Assembly (NCBI GenBank): GCA_009731375.1
Contig: BJOX01000123.1
Span: 188,530 to 252,529 of the forward strand
DNA length: 64,000 bases
DNA from: Paulinella micropora
Taxonomy: Eukaryota; Cercozoa; Imbricatea; Euglyphida
Direction of reading: 5' to 3'
Shown piece after piece: positions 45,144 through 55,977 of the stretch. The notes under the pieces are model-generated. The model saw only the letters and a program-made list of their open reading frames with translations. It made no database searches and was not told where the DNA came from. The position numbers were made by a program, and so were the translations under genes. Each line of letters starts with the position of its first letter. Position 1 is the first letter of the stretch.

Positions 45144-46285
45144 TATTTGCTGCTGCTCCTTCTACGGCCCAATGTCTTGGCCACCTAGGCTTGTTCATGG
45201 GATACTCACTCCCCTGCGCCCAGTCGTACAACAGCCTAGTCCACTCTCCCCACCTGTTTCGGAAGTCAGCTTCATCTTTTTCTTCCTCACCGCTCAACGC
45301 CGGACGATGCAACCGGCGCATCTCCTCTTGCTGCTCTGCCACGGCTCGGAGTCGACTCTCTCGCTCTCCGGTACCTAGTCGAGTAGGACTATCAGGCTCA
45401 GCTGAGGTTGAGGGGGCCGTAGACGGATCGGTACTAGTAGTAGGGGGTAACAGAGAAGTCACCTTTCGGTCTGCAGGGGGTAGTACCGTCTTAGCATGGG
45501 ACGCAAACCAGGGCATCCCACTCACGGAGGCTCGGACCGTCCCAAGGAAGCCAAACGCACGAGCGCCCACTGACCTATGCCTATTGCTTGGGCTGGTGGA
45601 GGGCGTAGTCACCTGATTGCTATCGGTCCCGGCGGTAGCATCCCCACCACCGGGTTCGGCATCAACACTAGGGTCAGGGCCTATGGGGGACGGCACCCTT
45701 ACCGGAGCTCTACCCACGTCCCCATCTCTAGCCGGGGACTCTTCACCTTCACGCTCCCCTTCCCCGTCGGATTCCGAGGAAGGATCGGCATCGGGCTGCA
45801 TCTCCGGGGGCTCATCTTCCACGTCCGCCAAACCATCGGGTTGGTAGTCCTCCGGGCCGGGCCTCACCTTCACCCCATGTATTTTTTTCCTTTTTGCTTT
45901 GAGTAAAGATTTCAGGTTTTGGCTCATGATACCACTACCAGCCTCAGCCGGCTCGGCCTTTGAACCAATCTCAACCTTCGGGGCAAATACCGCTGACGGC
46001 CCGCTCGCCCCGCTAGGTCTACCCTTACTCTCTCCACGGGAGTTGGGTGCTACCGGACGGAGGGAAGTACCCTTCACCTCTTGGGCGCGTACAGGCACCG
46101 ATGCTACGGGCGGGGGCACAACTCCCCCACGAGGGGGGGATACCCCACCTCTGAAGTACATACGCTTCGCTTGTGCACCGGCCTGAGGTTCATGTTGGCG
46201 GTACACCTTCCGCCATGAGGGTACACCAGACGCCTCCCATGTTACCGGTTGTCGGCTAATGACCCATTCGGTGAACTGTCCGGGT
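45079..46285 (-). pseudogene. Copia-1 low-complexity linker
   Basis: Pro-, Ser- and acid-rich frame (GGVSPPRGG, SSESDGEGERE) with no domain until a terminal segment (RWGEWTRLLYDWAQG) just before the protease. A frameshift lies near 45130. Confidence 0.55.
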
Positions 46286-46665
46286 TCACGGGGCTTTGCA
46301 TAGTGGATGATAGCGGATGATGGGCAAGAGGGACCGGTTCCACGGGATACCCCGTTTCGCGGCTTCGTGTCTCACTATGGCCTCAACCATTAGGGGATGA
46401 CTCCCACTTTTGATTTGGGCTTCTAACCCCCGTTCTCGCATATTAGAGCCAGATGATCCCTTCGTGCTATGTCGGCTGCCCACCGGCGCAAGGCATGCTC
46501 TCTCTCTTGCTGGGCTCGCTGGTACTGATGCTCAACGCAATAGTTGCTATCGATGAGAGTGGCTGCCTTAATCCTAAGACTGTTGAAGGGAGACTCAAGG
46601 TCCTTCAACCGGGCTACGCACCGGCGCTTTCCTTCCGCTACGCCATGGCATCGCCCCTCATTCAT
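46286..46665 (-). pseudogene. Copia-1 Cys/His module after the zinc knuckles (frameshifted)
   Basis: CHGVAEGKRRC ... YCVEHQ, a C-x-G-x(6)-R-C ... (Y/F)-C-x-x-H pattern, in 46453-46665. The frame then shifts near 46450 to 46286-46483. Copia-2 has a similar pattern at 58470-58958 in the same place between zinc knuckles and protease. Function unknown; the pattern suggests a small zinc-binding fold. Confidence 0.55.
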
Positions 46666-47429
46666 CCTATGTCGGCATCATCCTCAAGCAAGATCTCAAG
46701 ACTGTTCTCGTCCTTCGGTGGTATGATCGGCTTGGGAAGGTTGGCACCCCCGGGTTTAGCCATGACTGCTTTGTCTTTCGACTTGCCGGTCAGGAACTTT
46801 ACCATCTGAGCTAAGGCTACGCCCGGCTCCTCATCCTCGGAGTCATCGCTATCACTCCCCCCTTTTGAGCCTTTTGCTGCCTCGCCCTTCTCCTTTCGGC
46901 TTTTGTCCGGGCACTTGCTCAACTTGTGCTTGCCCCCGCACAACCGGCACTTCTTGCTGCACTTCCCGGCGATGTGCCCCTTTTCAAAGCAGTTAAAGCA
47001 CTTTGGCCCCTTGCTCTTCTCGCTCTTCTTGCTTTTCTCCCCCTTGGGGGTGTCTGCCGGTTTGGGAGGGGTCTTCTTGGCTTTAGTGGGGTCATGCTCA
47101 AACCTACATTTGTCGGCCCATCTACACTACCCTTGTTTGTCCCACAAGAAACACACCCCTCTCACCTTCCCTCCAACATGGAGGTAACGGCAGGAGGCCC
47201 CACGAGTGCATTTCCCTTCCTTGCTGAAGAGCCAGCACTCGTCCTTGGGTTTCCCTTTTCCGGCCTTGCGAGCTGCCAAACCTTTCTCTGTGGAACTAGT
47301 CACTTTGGCCCGGTCAAACTTCTTGTCTAGCTCCAGGGCACGATCTTGCACGAACCTCCACCAGGAGGCAAAGTCCCACTTGAACTGCTTACGGTTCAGT
47401 TCAGCCATTTCAACCCAGACTTGCACGCT
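46662..47429 (-). pseudogene. gag: Copia-1 Gag, zinc-finger region (two CCCH and two CCHC motifs)
   Basis: First CCCH finger at 47179-47237: CWLFSKEGKC-x5-C-x3-H, exactly C-x8-C-x5-C-x3-H. Second at about 47094-47153 with the same spacing, but the residue before its second Cys is a TAG stop (47127-47129). Two CCHC knuckles follow at about 46917-46990: CFNCFEKGHIAGKC and CRLCGGKHKLSKC. The frame enters through a shift near 47430 and leaves through another near 46660. Nucleic-acid binding is the known role of such motifs. Four fingers in one copia Gag are unusual. Confidence 0.8.
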
Positions 47430-48480
47430 TTCTTCACCCTAGAGTCAGATTGCTTTGGGCCCACTAACGCATCCTTCACTATTTGCTGCATCCGGTCATC
47501 GGTTGGGGCTTGGCCATAATTAGCCAACCAGTCTCCTCTAGCGTTCAAGTCTACACCCTGACCGACGTACTGTTGCTTACTCGTAAAGAGGAAGTCATTC
47601 AGTTCCTTCACCTTGTCCTGAACATCAGAGGGGTCGGCTTTCTTGTACCAGGCTAGCAGTCTGTCCCACAGTGCTTTAGGGTTTTGGCCAAAGGTCAGTT
47701 TCTCCGGATCAGCTAAGTCACGCACTAGACTTTTCGCCTCACCACCGAGCATGTCATAGATGATTTTGAACACCCTCTCTTTTGGCTTGCTAATCTCAGC
47801 AAGTACACTAGCGTCATAGGCTATCACCTGTCGTGTCAGTGCGCCAGCACGATCAGCACCCCCTAGTGGGGTTTTGACCTTAGAGGGGTCCGTCTGTCCT
47901 CGGGAGGCCCCACTCTTGCTGTCGCCCTCTAAGTCTGAGCCCTTGCCAGTTGACAGCCTAGGTTTGTCAGTGCTAGCATACCCACTAGAGTAGAGGTCAG
48001 AGGTGCCTGTCTTCATCTTCCTCCTCCTCCTTTCCTTCTTCAGTCTCAGTGGTTGGTTTATCTTTCGGACTGCCAAAAACCGGTTTGTAACGCTTGACTG
48101 GGGTTTCCTTGTCTTCCTCTACCCCTAACGCCTCCTCAAGGTTTGGAGCTTCCGGTTTGGGGTTGGGCATGGGCCACAGGCGAGTAGAACCCTTGGCTTT
48201 GTCCTCGAAGTATTCCTTTACTACTTCTTCGTCCAAGTCAGCCCAGTCATTCCACTCTGCTATCTCTTCCCAAGCTAGTATAAAAGGGGGGCACCTCTCT
48301 ACCCTTAAGCTGTATCCCTAATACATTTTCGAGATGTACATATTGTTTGTGGGCGTCAGCACCCTGCAGCACTTCCTTAGGGGCCTTAGCATTACAGATT
48401 TGCACTACATGCATATGCAATAGGATCCATGCCTCTTTGCCGGTGAACGTAATCTTATTGTCTGTCTTACTCGTAGTCAT
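47396..48480 (-). pseudogene. gag: Copia-1 Gag, N-terminal part (broken)
   Basis: Starts with ATG at 48478-48480. The frame shifts near 48280 (first piece 48247-48480) and near 48010 (second piece 47997-48236), then continues in 47396-48076. The part around IYDMLGGEAKSLVRDLAD and ALWDRLLAWYKK resembles the UBN2/Retrotran_gag capsid fold of copia elements. Acidic and basic low-complexity stretches link the pieces. A capsid role is inferred from position. Confidence 0.75.
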
Positions 48481-49586
48481 TTCTAACTACCGTCAGTCTC
48501 GAACAGACACACGCTCCACACACACACACTTACACACAGCACACAGCTATGTTCTCTACTTGCCAAATAGAGATAGGGTCACGCTATGCTTACGCTGTTC
48601 TGATGGCACAGACACAGGCAAGCAACCACACACACACCCAGACAGAGAGAACACAATAGAGGCCACGAGCAGACTCACACACACACACTACACAGAATAG
48701 TGTTTTGCTTGTCCACACCACCCTTTACTCTCTCTCTCTCTTCAACCACGTGTGTTACCACTGACTCTAATGCTCAAACTACACTGAGGCTACCTCAGCT
48801 ACCACCTATGATAGCTTCCACCTACTAGCAGCTCTATCTGCAAAGTCAGTTCTTCAACCTACCTAGGCTTGTAGTTGTTTTGGTACAACCACCTAAACAC
48901 TCACCTTTCGCTCCTCCCCTCGTGTCCTATGCCGGTTCTTCAGAGCTCACGCCCTCACCACACCTCTCTCTCACTCATCACACAGTCACAACAGCGACAC
49001 AAGGAGTAGATGCGATGATGCAGTACGAGTGCGACAATAACTTTGCAAGGTAAGCTGTTGTGTCCCGTGGGCCAGGGGAGCTCAATCCCCCAGTTACCAC
49101 GGCAAACTCACAACTGGCCTACTGCTCAACAATAACTTTGTAATGTAGGTTGTTGTGTCCCGTGGGCCAGGGGTGCTCAATCCCGCCAGTTACCACGGCA
49201 AACTCACAACTGGCCTACTACTTTGTACTCTGGCTTTGCAACTTGTGTCCGTGGTAGTGGGTGCTCAATCCCAACTGACACCACGTCCGACACAACTGGC
49301 CACGTCACCGAGCTGACAAAGCACAACACCCTTTAGGAGGCTCACCCTTCCGCACTGGGCCCTGTACGCTTCGGTGTCTTGCTCTCTGTCCTGTCCCCCA
49401 CCTTGCCCTTGCACTGCACACCGGCAAAGCAGAGCGTGGGTAGTGTCTACAGTGATCAGCTGTAGCCACACAATTGAAAATGCGCACTTTCCTGTGATGA
49501 GGTCACTTAAGGTGGACCCCTCACCCCTTTAACGAAGGTTCTCCTCTGCGATCCGTTGCACAAGTCACGCTCCAAGGCTCATAACC
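48481..49586. other. region upstream of Copia-1 gag; includes a three-unit tandem repeat
   Basis: Expected to contain the Copia-1 leader and 5' LTR, but no match to the left flank was found. At about 49025-49310 are three units of about 90-100 bp with GCTCAATCCC and CACAACTGGCC cores (near 49080, 49173 and 49263). The third is diverged. No gene. Confidence 0.6.
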
Positions 49587-49939
49587 CGTTGTGAGAAAAC
49601 CCTCGCGACTTCTGCAAACGGCGACCGGAACTCGGGGCGTCCCCCTCCTACCGGCCAACTGCTTCCCACGTAAAGAATTTAACAATATACTGAACAATTC
49701 CCGCCAGTCTAACTGACGACGTCACACAAAAGATGTACCTCCAGAAAATGACCCACGAAACGGCCTGATATGGGCAATAATGGTAATGGTAAAAAGCTAG
49801 TGCCACCAGTACCAGAAAAGGTACTCTAAATGACTGTATTAATAACTAATAATACTACTAACCGTAACGAATAAGGCTAACGTATAAAATAGCAATATGG
49901 ACATAGCTGAGGAGGAAGGGTCTAATTAATTGTCCAATG
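49587..49939. repeat. dispersed repeat E, copy 2
   Basis: Matches 28829-29189 with small indels; both copies end at CCAATG. Here the inverted-repeat element begins at the next base. Confidence 0.8.
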
Positions 49940-50417
49940 TCCTTACAAAAAGCTTGCAGGACCCCCTTAAAATCCCTTAAACGTTCGGTGCTTTTTAAAA
50001 TAGAAGCTCTTACAAAATGTAAGTGCAGTCGACGTCGCTAATACATGACACACTTACATTATGTAAGGGCGTCCAATCATAATAGGCTACCCTTGAATTG
50101 TGTAAGAACCATTTATAAGATAGGGCGCTCTTGCATTGTGTAAGGGCCTCGTTAATATTTGTAAGGTCTTCCTTTTACAGTGCCGCTTACATTTTGTACT
50201 AGAAGGGGGTGCTGCAGCCACCCACTTACCGTGGCACGATGTAAGCATCATCTGGTGTAAGAATCATATATAATATAGGACACCCTTACATTGCGTAAGG
50301 GCCTCCTGTAATATAAGATATCTTTACATTGTGTAAGCGCATCCTATAATATTTTGTAAATTCTTCCTATTCAAAGCACCGAACGTGGAAGGGTCTCCTG
50401 CAAGCTTTTTGTAAGGA
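49940..50417. mobile_element. non-autonomous inverted-repeat element (MITE-like), 478 bp
   Basis: Perfect 22-bp terminal inverted repeats (49940-49961 and 50396-50417; outer bases TCCTTACAAAAAGCTTGCAG). A second inverted pair, CGTTCGGTGCTTT (49982-49994) with its complement (50373-50385), lies inside. Between them are many copies of CTTACA-N(3-5)-TGTAAG-like palindromes, e.g. near 50052, 50130, 50298 and 50325. No coding frame. No clear target duplication (ATG left, TCT right). It could be a MITE of an unknown transposase or a foldback element. Confidence 0.8.
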
Positions 50418-50818
50418 TCTGACCAATCATCAATCACTAAGCAACAAAAGAATACACCCGGCTGGCAGTCTAGTAGACACAATAAAAACACAAGATAAAA
50501 AGCGCACAAACCGACTCAGTATGCGCTCAGCNNNNNNNNNNAAAAAAAAAAAAAGTTCCTTGGAACAAGATTTGCTCTTTTGAATCACGAGTTTAGCTCT
50601 TCTTTATCTTTCTTTTGCCTCTTTTTCATTAAACATTGCTTACTAGACTGCAATAATAATAATAATGATAATAAATAAAAAATAATAAAATTAAAAAAAA
50701 AATTAGACAAGTCAATGCCCCTTCTGTGAAGCCTCCGACGGCCCGGAGGGAATGTGGCAATTTGTGGACAAATGTATATAGGCAATGCACGCAAAACCCC
50801 GGAACAAACCGGCAACTT
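50418..50818. other. unique DNA with a 10-N gap, no gene seen
   Basis: Gap at 50532-50541 followed by an A run. AT-rich on both sides; no coding frame with recognisable features. Confidence 0.55.
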
Positions 50819-51396
50819 TGTTGACGTCGTTCATTAAAACTACTTAACATTTTTTCAAGCTAATTGAAGTAGTTTAATAAGGAGTATGCAAGCTTTGTGA
50901 GTTTGTATTACAACTATTCAAGTAAGCAGATACAACGAACTCTTAATAAGAACACTATGGCTGCTTTGAGTCCTGACTCTATATATGAGAGCAGGTGAAA
51001 ATACCAGTAAATAGTAGAGAGGTCACTTCGTTTATCAGTTTACGTAGTTTCGGTTGAACTCTTTGCAGGCTTGGGTGCAACGTACGATCAAGTGTAGAAC
51101 GTAGATTGTGAGATCTCCAGTTCTCAAACGGATAGTGTCTTTCCGTTTCGAGTTAACAGTCATAAACGGGTAGTGTCGGGTTGATAGACTTGAAAATCCC
51201 AAATTGATTTGGGAAGCCTGTTACGTTAGACTACTGTTATTAATAAAGCAATCTATGATAGCTACTACACTCTCAACACACTACAACAACTTTAATGATA
51301 CTAACTTGACTGGCCGGATCATAAGTAATGGCTCTAACGACACCGTTACCCCGATACGGCCGGTCCATAACTATTAATTAATTATTAGTTCCAACA
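50819..51396 (-). repeat. putative 3' LTR of Copia-2
   Basis: Read on the minus strand it starts TGTTGGAACTAATAATTAAT right after a G run (polypurine tract, 51397-51403) and ends ...GACGTCAACA. TGTTG/CAACA ends are typical of copia LTRs. A TATA-like CTCATATATAG lies about 410 bp in (50979-50989). The left end is chosen by the inverted TGTTG/CAACA pair only. A partner LTR is not in the window, so this could be a solo or unrelated LTR. Confidence 0.5.
50979..50989 (-). promoter_or_regulatory. TATA-like box in putative LTR
   Basis: CTCATATATAG on the minus strand, in the position expected between U3 and R of the putative Copia-2 LTR. Confidence 0.35.
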
Positions 51397-52491
51397 CCCC
51401 CCCTGGAACAAAGTAAATTAATATTAAGTTACTGCCGTTTACGTCTCCTACTACTATTTTGTGAAACATTAGAAAATACAAACTTAAAACATATTCTCTT
51501 ACCCTCACTCTCTCCGAGAAGTAATATTGGGGTTGGCTACCCTCCTATCCACAGCGAGTACGTATCGACTAGAGTACGTACAAGGCACCGGGCCTGTGGT
51601 ATATTCGGGCCTACCCGACGAGAAGAGGATTAACTCCCTACTCTCCCTATCTCACAAATGAGTAAGAGAAACATGCGAAAACCACATACATATGTATCAT
51701 ATAAGAATACAGAGATATGATAATGACTTCAAAAGAAGTAATAACATAAATGTGTGATAAATATATGAAAACATATATGTGTATATATAATATATATTCA
51801 CATATGATCATAATATGAAAACTAAAATTTGGAAGCGCTTCCCGTAAGGGGGTATACAAAAGTAACAAAAGTAATATAATCCTATGATATACCACAAATA
51901 CAAATATCTGTAATTATCAGCGGGTCTGGGGGTCGGGTAGATGCCTGGGGCCTATCAAGATATATAGTCTGATCAATCGCCCTTCGTCTACCACTCCACT
52001 CCCAAGTTGGCTTCTTATCAATTTTTATATATATAGTGTAATTACAAAATGGTTCTCAATATTGAGCGATACGAACTTGGAGGTAGTGCGTGTTCCCGAG
52101 CTTACGCCAGCACGGGAACACGCACATACTTAGTAATTATATAGATAAGCTGTCGGGGCCAGAATCAGCCTTTGCCGCCGATCCAACGCGGGCGCTTCTC
52201 ATCCTCCCCCTCGACTTAGTAAAGTTATGTAACTAAATGATTATTACATCTTAACGGGGGGAGGGGAGAGAAAGGCGGAAGTCCAGGCACGTTTTGCCTC
52301 GTCTCCTGTGAGGAGGTATGACGTCACTGGGTGCGCGTGAAATCTCACGCTCGCGCTCAAGTCACCTATATCACTCCCCACAATGTACAGTATGCGAGAA
52401 ATATAATATACGAGCATTGATACGATCCGCTTCTGAGGATATAATTATAAATGATCATAGCGTGAATATTTATGCGGGAAATACCCGGTGC
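51397..52491 (-). other. Copia-2 3' untranslated region (putative)
   Basis: About 1.1 kb without coding signal between the RNase H stop and the putative LTR. It contains a perfect 13-bp stem hairpin at 52086-52125 and an AT-rich stretch (51660-51830). Long for a copia 3' UTR, which weakens the link to the LTR. Confidence 0.4.
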
Positions 52492-53374
52492 TTACAACGC
52501 GATTTTAACACCAAACTTTGCGAGAAATTCTTTCACCAACTTCACCGAGATTTGGTCAGCCAGGTAATTGAATTGTTCGTACGTGAAATTTATTTTGGTA
52601 TATAAATCCACGATGTTTTCCTCCGTCGGTACCCGGAACAACTTGACAACTCCCTTCTTAACCAACTTCTCGAGCGGGTGATACCTGATATCGATATGTT
52701 TGGTTCTTGACTCCCCTAACCCATTTTCTGAGAGGATGATGGTCCCCTCATTGTCTTCAAACAAGGGTGAAACCTCTTATGGTCAAACCGATGTCACGGA
52801 GGGACTGTCTCAAAGGCTTAAGCAAGCAACTCCCGGCCCTTACTGCTTCGTTAGCTGATACGGTCTCCGATTCAAGGGTGGATTGGGCTATGCCAGTCTG
52901 AAGTTTAGAAAACCAAGCTACCGGTGGCCCGTTGAAGAGAAAGATATACCCGGAACGGGATTTCCTTGTAACTTTTTCTCCAGCAAACTTTAAGTCTGAG
53001 TCGACGTATCCCACAAGGGGATGTTCGTCTATCAGCTTTTCGACATTGGCGATAACGGGGACGCTGAATGCATTGACTTCTGTGGCTTCACACGAGTAAA
53101 GCTCAAGTGCTCTTTCGGCGGCCGATGGTCCTTCGCCCGGTTTCCATGATTTAGGGGGCTTGGGGACAAAGAACCCTTCGGTCAACATCTTGACCAACCT
53201 CCTATCACCCCGTTTGAAATATAGGGCTCTCGGGGTCAGCAACCATAGAAACATACGGTGAACCATTGCATAAGATATTTCAGGGGATGGGACTTGTTGT
53301 TTTGCAGCTATACTCAAAGGACATATCAAGAGAGAGCGATTGTGAACAGCAAGAAAGATAAGCATGCCGATCAA
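52492..53374 (-). pseudogene. Copia-2 RNase H region
   Basis: GYVDSDLKFAGEKVTRKSRSG, VAWFSKLQTGIAQSTLESE and EDNEGTIILSEN are the three acidic motifs of copia RNase H. TKHIDIRYH and VPTEENIVDLYTK close the domain. It lies in two frames (52757-53374 and 52492-52764). Confidence 0.87.
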
Positions 53375-53466
53375 ACATCTGAGGTCATATTTGAGCGGAC
53401 GGTGACCAACTTCAGGGGGGCAGGGTTCTCTGAGGTGAAGGGGGTTTTAGCAGGCACCTCCTTCAT

Positions 53467-55062
53467 TTAATCTAACTCATCTAAAATGAGAAGCTCATAT
53501 TTTCGTTGATGCAGTAAAATCCCTTTTTCGGATTGGACAATCTGGATGTTTTTGAATTCCTTGGCCTTCCCTAAGTTTTTGCACATGAAACCATGCTTCT
53601 TCATGCTCTCTACAAGACTTGTGTGTTTGGCTTCCTCAGCAGCATGCAGTCCATTATCTACGTGAAAAGAGAGGAGCTGCGTACTTATGGGGTCCTTGGC
53701 ATGTTTGATAAAAGATGCCCGGTCAAGGGAGAAAGTAATAAAAGCTTGCTTTCGGACTAACTCCCTCAACATTAAATCATACCACAATCTCCCCGCCTCA
53801 GGATGACCATAAAGAGCCTTCCGGAGGAGCCAAACAAAACCTTCTCTCTCAAAACCCGGGGGGGGGGGGGGGGTTACATAGATGTCAANNNNNNNNNNNN
53901 NNNNNNNNNNNNNNNNNNNNNNNNNNNNNNNNNNNNNNNNNNNNNNNNNNNNNNNNNNNNNNNNNNNNNNNNNNNNNNNNNNNNNNNNNNNNNNNNNNNN
54001 NNNNNNNNNNNNNNNNNNNNNNNNNNNNNNNNNNNNNNNNNNNNNNNNNNNNNNNNNNNNNNNNNNNNNNNNNNNNNNNNNNNNNNNNNNNNNNNNNNNN
54101 NNNNNNNNNNNNNNNNNNNNNNNNNNNNNNNNNNNNNNNNNNNNNNNNNNNNNNNNNNNNNNNNNNNNNNNNNNNNNNNNNNNNNNNNNNNNNNNNNNNN
54201 NNNNNNNNNNNNNNNNNNNNNNNNNNNNNNNNNNNNNNNNNNNNNNNNNNNNNNNNNNNNNNNNNNNNNNNNNNNNNNNNNNNNNNNNNNNNNNNNNNNN
54301 NNNNNNNNNNNNNNNNNNNNNNNNNNNNNNNNNNNNNNNNNNNNNNNNNNNNNNNNNNNNNNNNNNNNNNNNNNNNNNNNNNNNNNNNNNNNNNNNNNNN
54401 NNNNNNNNNNNNNNNNNNNNNNNNNNNNNNNNNNNNNNNNNNNNNNNNNNNNNNNNNNNNNNNNNNNNNNNNNNNNNNNNNNNNNNNNNNNNNNNNNNNN
54501 NNNNNNNNNNNNNNNNNNNNNNNNNNNNNNNNNNNNNNNNNNNNNNNNNNNNNNNNNNNNNNNNNNNNNNNNNNNNNNNNNNNNNNNNNNNNNNNNNNNN
54601 NNNNNNNNNNNNNNNNNNNNNNNNNNNNNNNNNNNNNNNNNNNNNNNNNNAGAGAGAGGGCAGGGGGGGGGGGGGGGGGGGGGGGGGGTTGACATAGATG
54701 TCATAGGGCATTTTGGCATGTAAGTAGGCAGTGGTGAAGTCAATTAACCACAAGTCTATTCCAAAGCAGGCAGCATAAGCAATGATAAGAAGGATAGTGC
54801 GATGATGAGCGGTGGGCGAGTATGTGCGTTTGGGATCGTATTGTAAGCCCGCTTTCAGAAGATCTCCCCTAAGGGTGATTCTAGCTTTATGATATTCATC
54901 GCTCGTTCCCTGTTGCTTAACAGTGTCTATCCATTTTAGAGGGATAATGGGAGTACCTGACCTTCTCGCTTCGCTCTCTTCTCTCCATTCAAATGCTTTG
55001 AGCTCCTCTTGCTGTCTGACTTCTGTCTCTCTTGCTTGTCTCCTATCTTTCGGCTTTTGCAC
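53467..55062 (-). pseudogene. Copia-2 reverse transcriptase (contains an artefactual gap)
   Basis: RVT_2 motifs: IIPLKWIDTVKQ, HKARITLRGD, RTYSPTAHHRTILL, LWLIDFTTAYLHA (first Asp), DIYV-Pro run, FVWLLRKALYGHPEAGRLWYD, and SFHVDNGLH, where YVDD has become HVDN. N at 53889-54650 splits it at the Pro (poly-C) codons. Both gap edges carry the same GACATCTATGT coding bases, so the gap is probably false. It would make cDNA; the HVDN change suggests it is inactive. Confidence 0.88.
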
Positions 55063-55233
55063 GGCGGGAAATTCCGGAACTTGCTCGGTGACCAGACAAT
55101 AATTGATTCTCTCTTCTTTCGCACAGACAGAGATATGTTTATTTCTGGTTCTCCCCCCGGGGATTACGTTCTCCTGAGAAATGTTTCCTTGCTCATGATC
55201 TCCATCCCGGGGGATGTTTGTCCTTTTCCGCAG

Positions 55234-55977
55234 CTATCCTGACTCTCTACCCCTTGGCATGGCCGAATTCACATTTACATTGGGGTCGTGGCGTGCCGGT
55301 TCGATAATAGCCTGCGCAAGAGAGGGGGGGGCTGCTCCCCCTGGAATCTCGTACTTTATGATCTCAGAGTCTATTATTTTCTCCATAACGCCGTCATCAA
55401 ACTTAACGTTGTGGGCTGGGAATCGTTTCTGTCTTTTGACAACCGGGGCAGTCGGGTCAAGAGTAACTCCCTTCCGTAAAGTGGAATCCCACTTATCTCC
55501 ATAAGTGGATTTAGCCCACTCTTCCCCAAAAGCCCGTGCCGGGATCTGAACGATCTTTCCAGACAAGATGACTTTAAGTTTGGGTTTTCTCCCCCTCTTT
55601 CCCACTACTTTGACACCTTTCCCCCCCTGACTCATGCTCCCTACATTCCGTGAAGACGGGGTAGGGGGAATAAGGTCAGGGAGATCACTGAAATCCTGAC
55701 TTGTGGCATCGTTCTCGTCACTATCGCTTGCAACGATCACCGAGTCATCATCACTTTCAGGTCTTTTCTGAGATGTCGTAGATGTAATGGGGGCATTCTC
55801 AGTACTTTCACAATTACTAGTAGCAGCTACGGCAGGTGGGGTAGATGCACTATATGTAGTTTCTGGTACTTCGAATCCAACATTCTCTTTGGGTGGTGTG
55901 TCGGCTGGGAGCAGAACAGCAGAGGGTGTGGCCGATTTCCACCCGACCGAAAACATACCCTCGTCACTGCAGCGCAA
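55234..55977 (-). pseudogene. Copia-2 IN-RT linker
   Basis: Acidic Ser/Thr-rich first half, a basic KRGRKPKLK patch, then AFGEEWAKSTYGDKW ... PAHNVKFDDG ... DSEIIKYEIPG. The second half aligns with the Copia-1 linker (WAKKTYG, PAHWVKFED, DSEIVKY). Not a domain I recognise. Confidence 0.7.

Larger units (their letters stand above)
41336..48480 (-). mobile_element. Ty1/copia-like retrotransposon (Copia-1), frameshifted
   Basis: Gag, protease, integrase, RT and RNase H follow each other on the minus strand in copia order (integrase before RT). At least eight frameshifts and one in-frame stop break an original long frame. LTRs are not identified. The pieces are listed separately. Confidence 0.9.

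Noticed and set aside
43029-45616. Plus-strand frames within Copia-1
   Set aside because: Antisense shadows caused by GC-rich third positions; the minus strand has clear integrase, protease and RT motifs.
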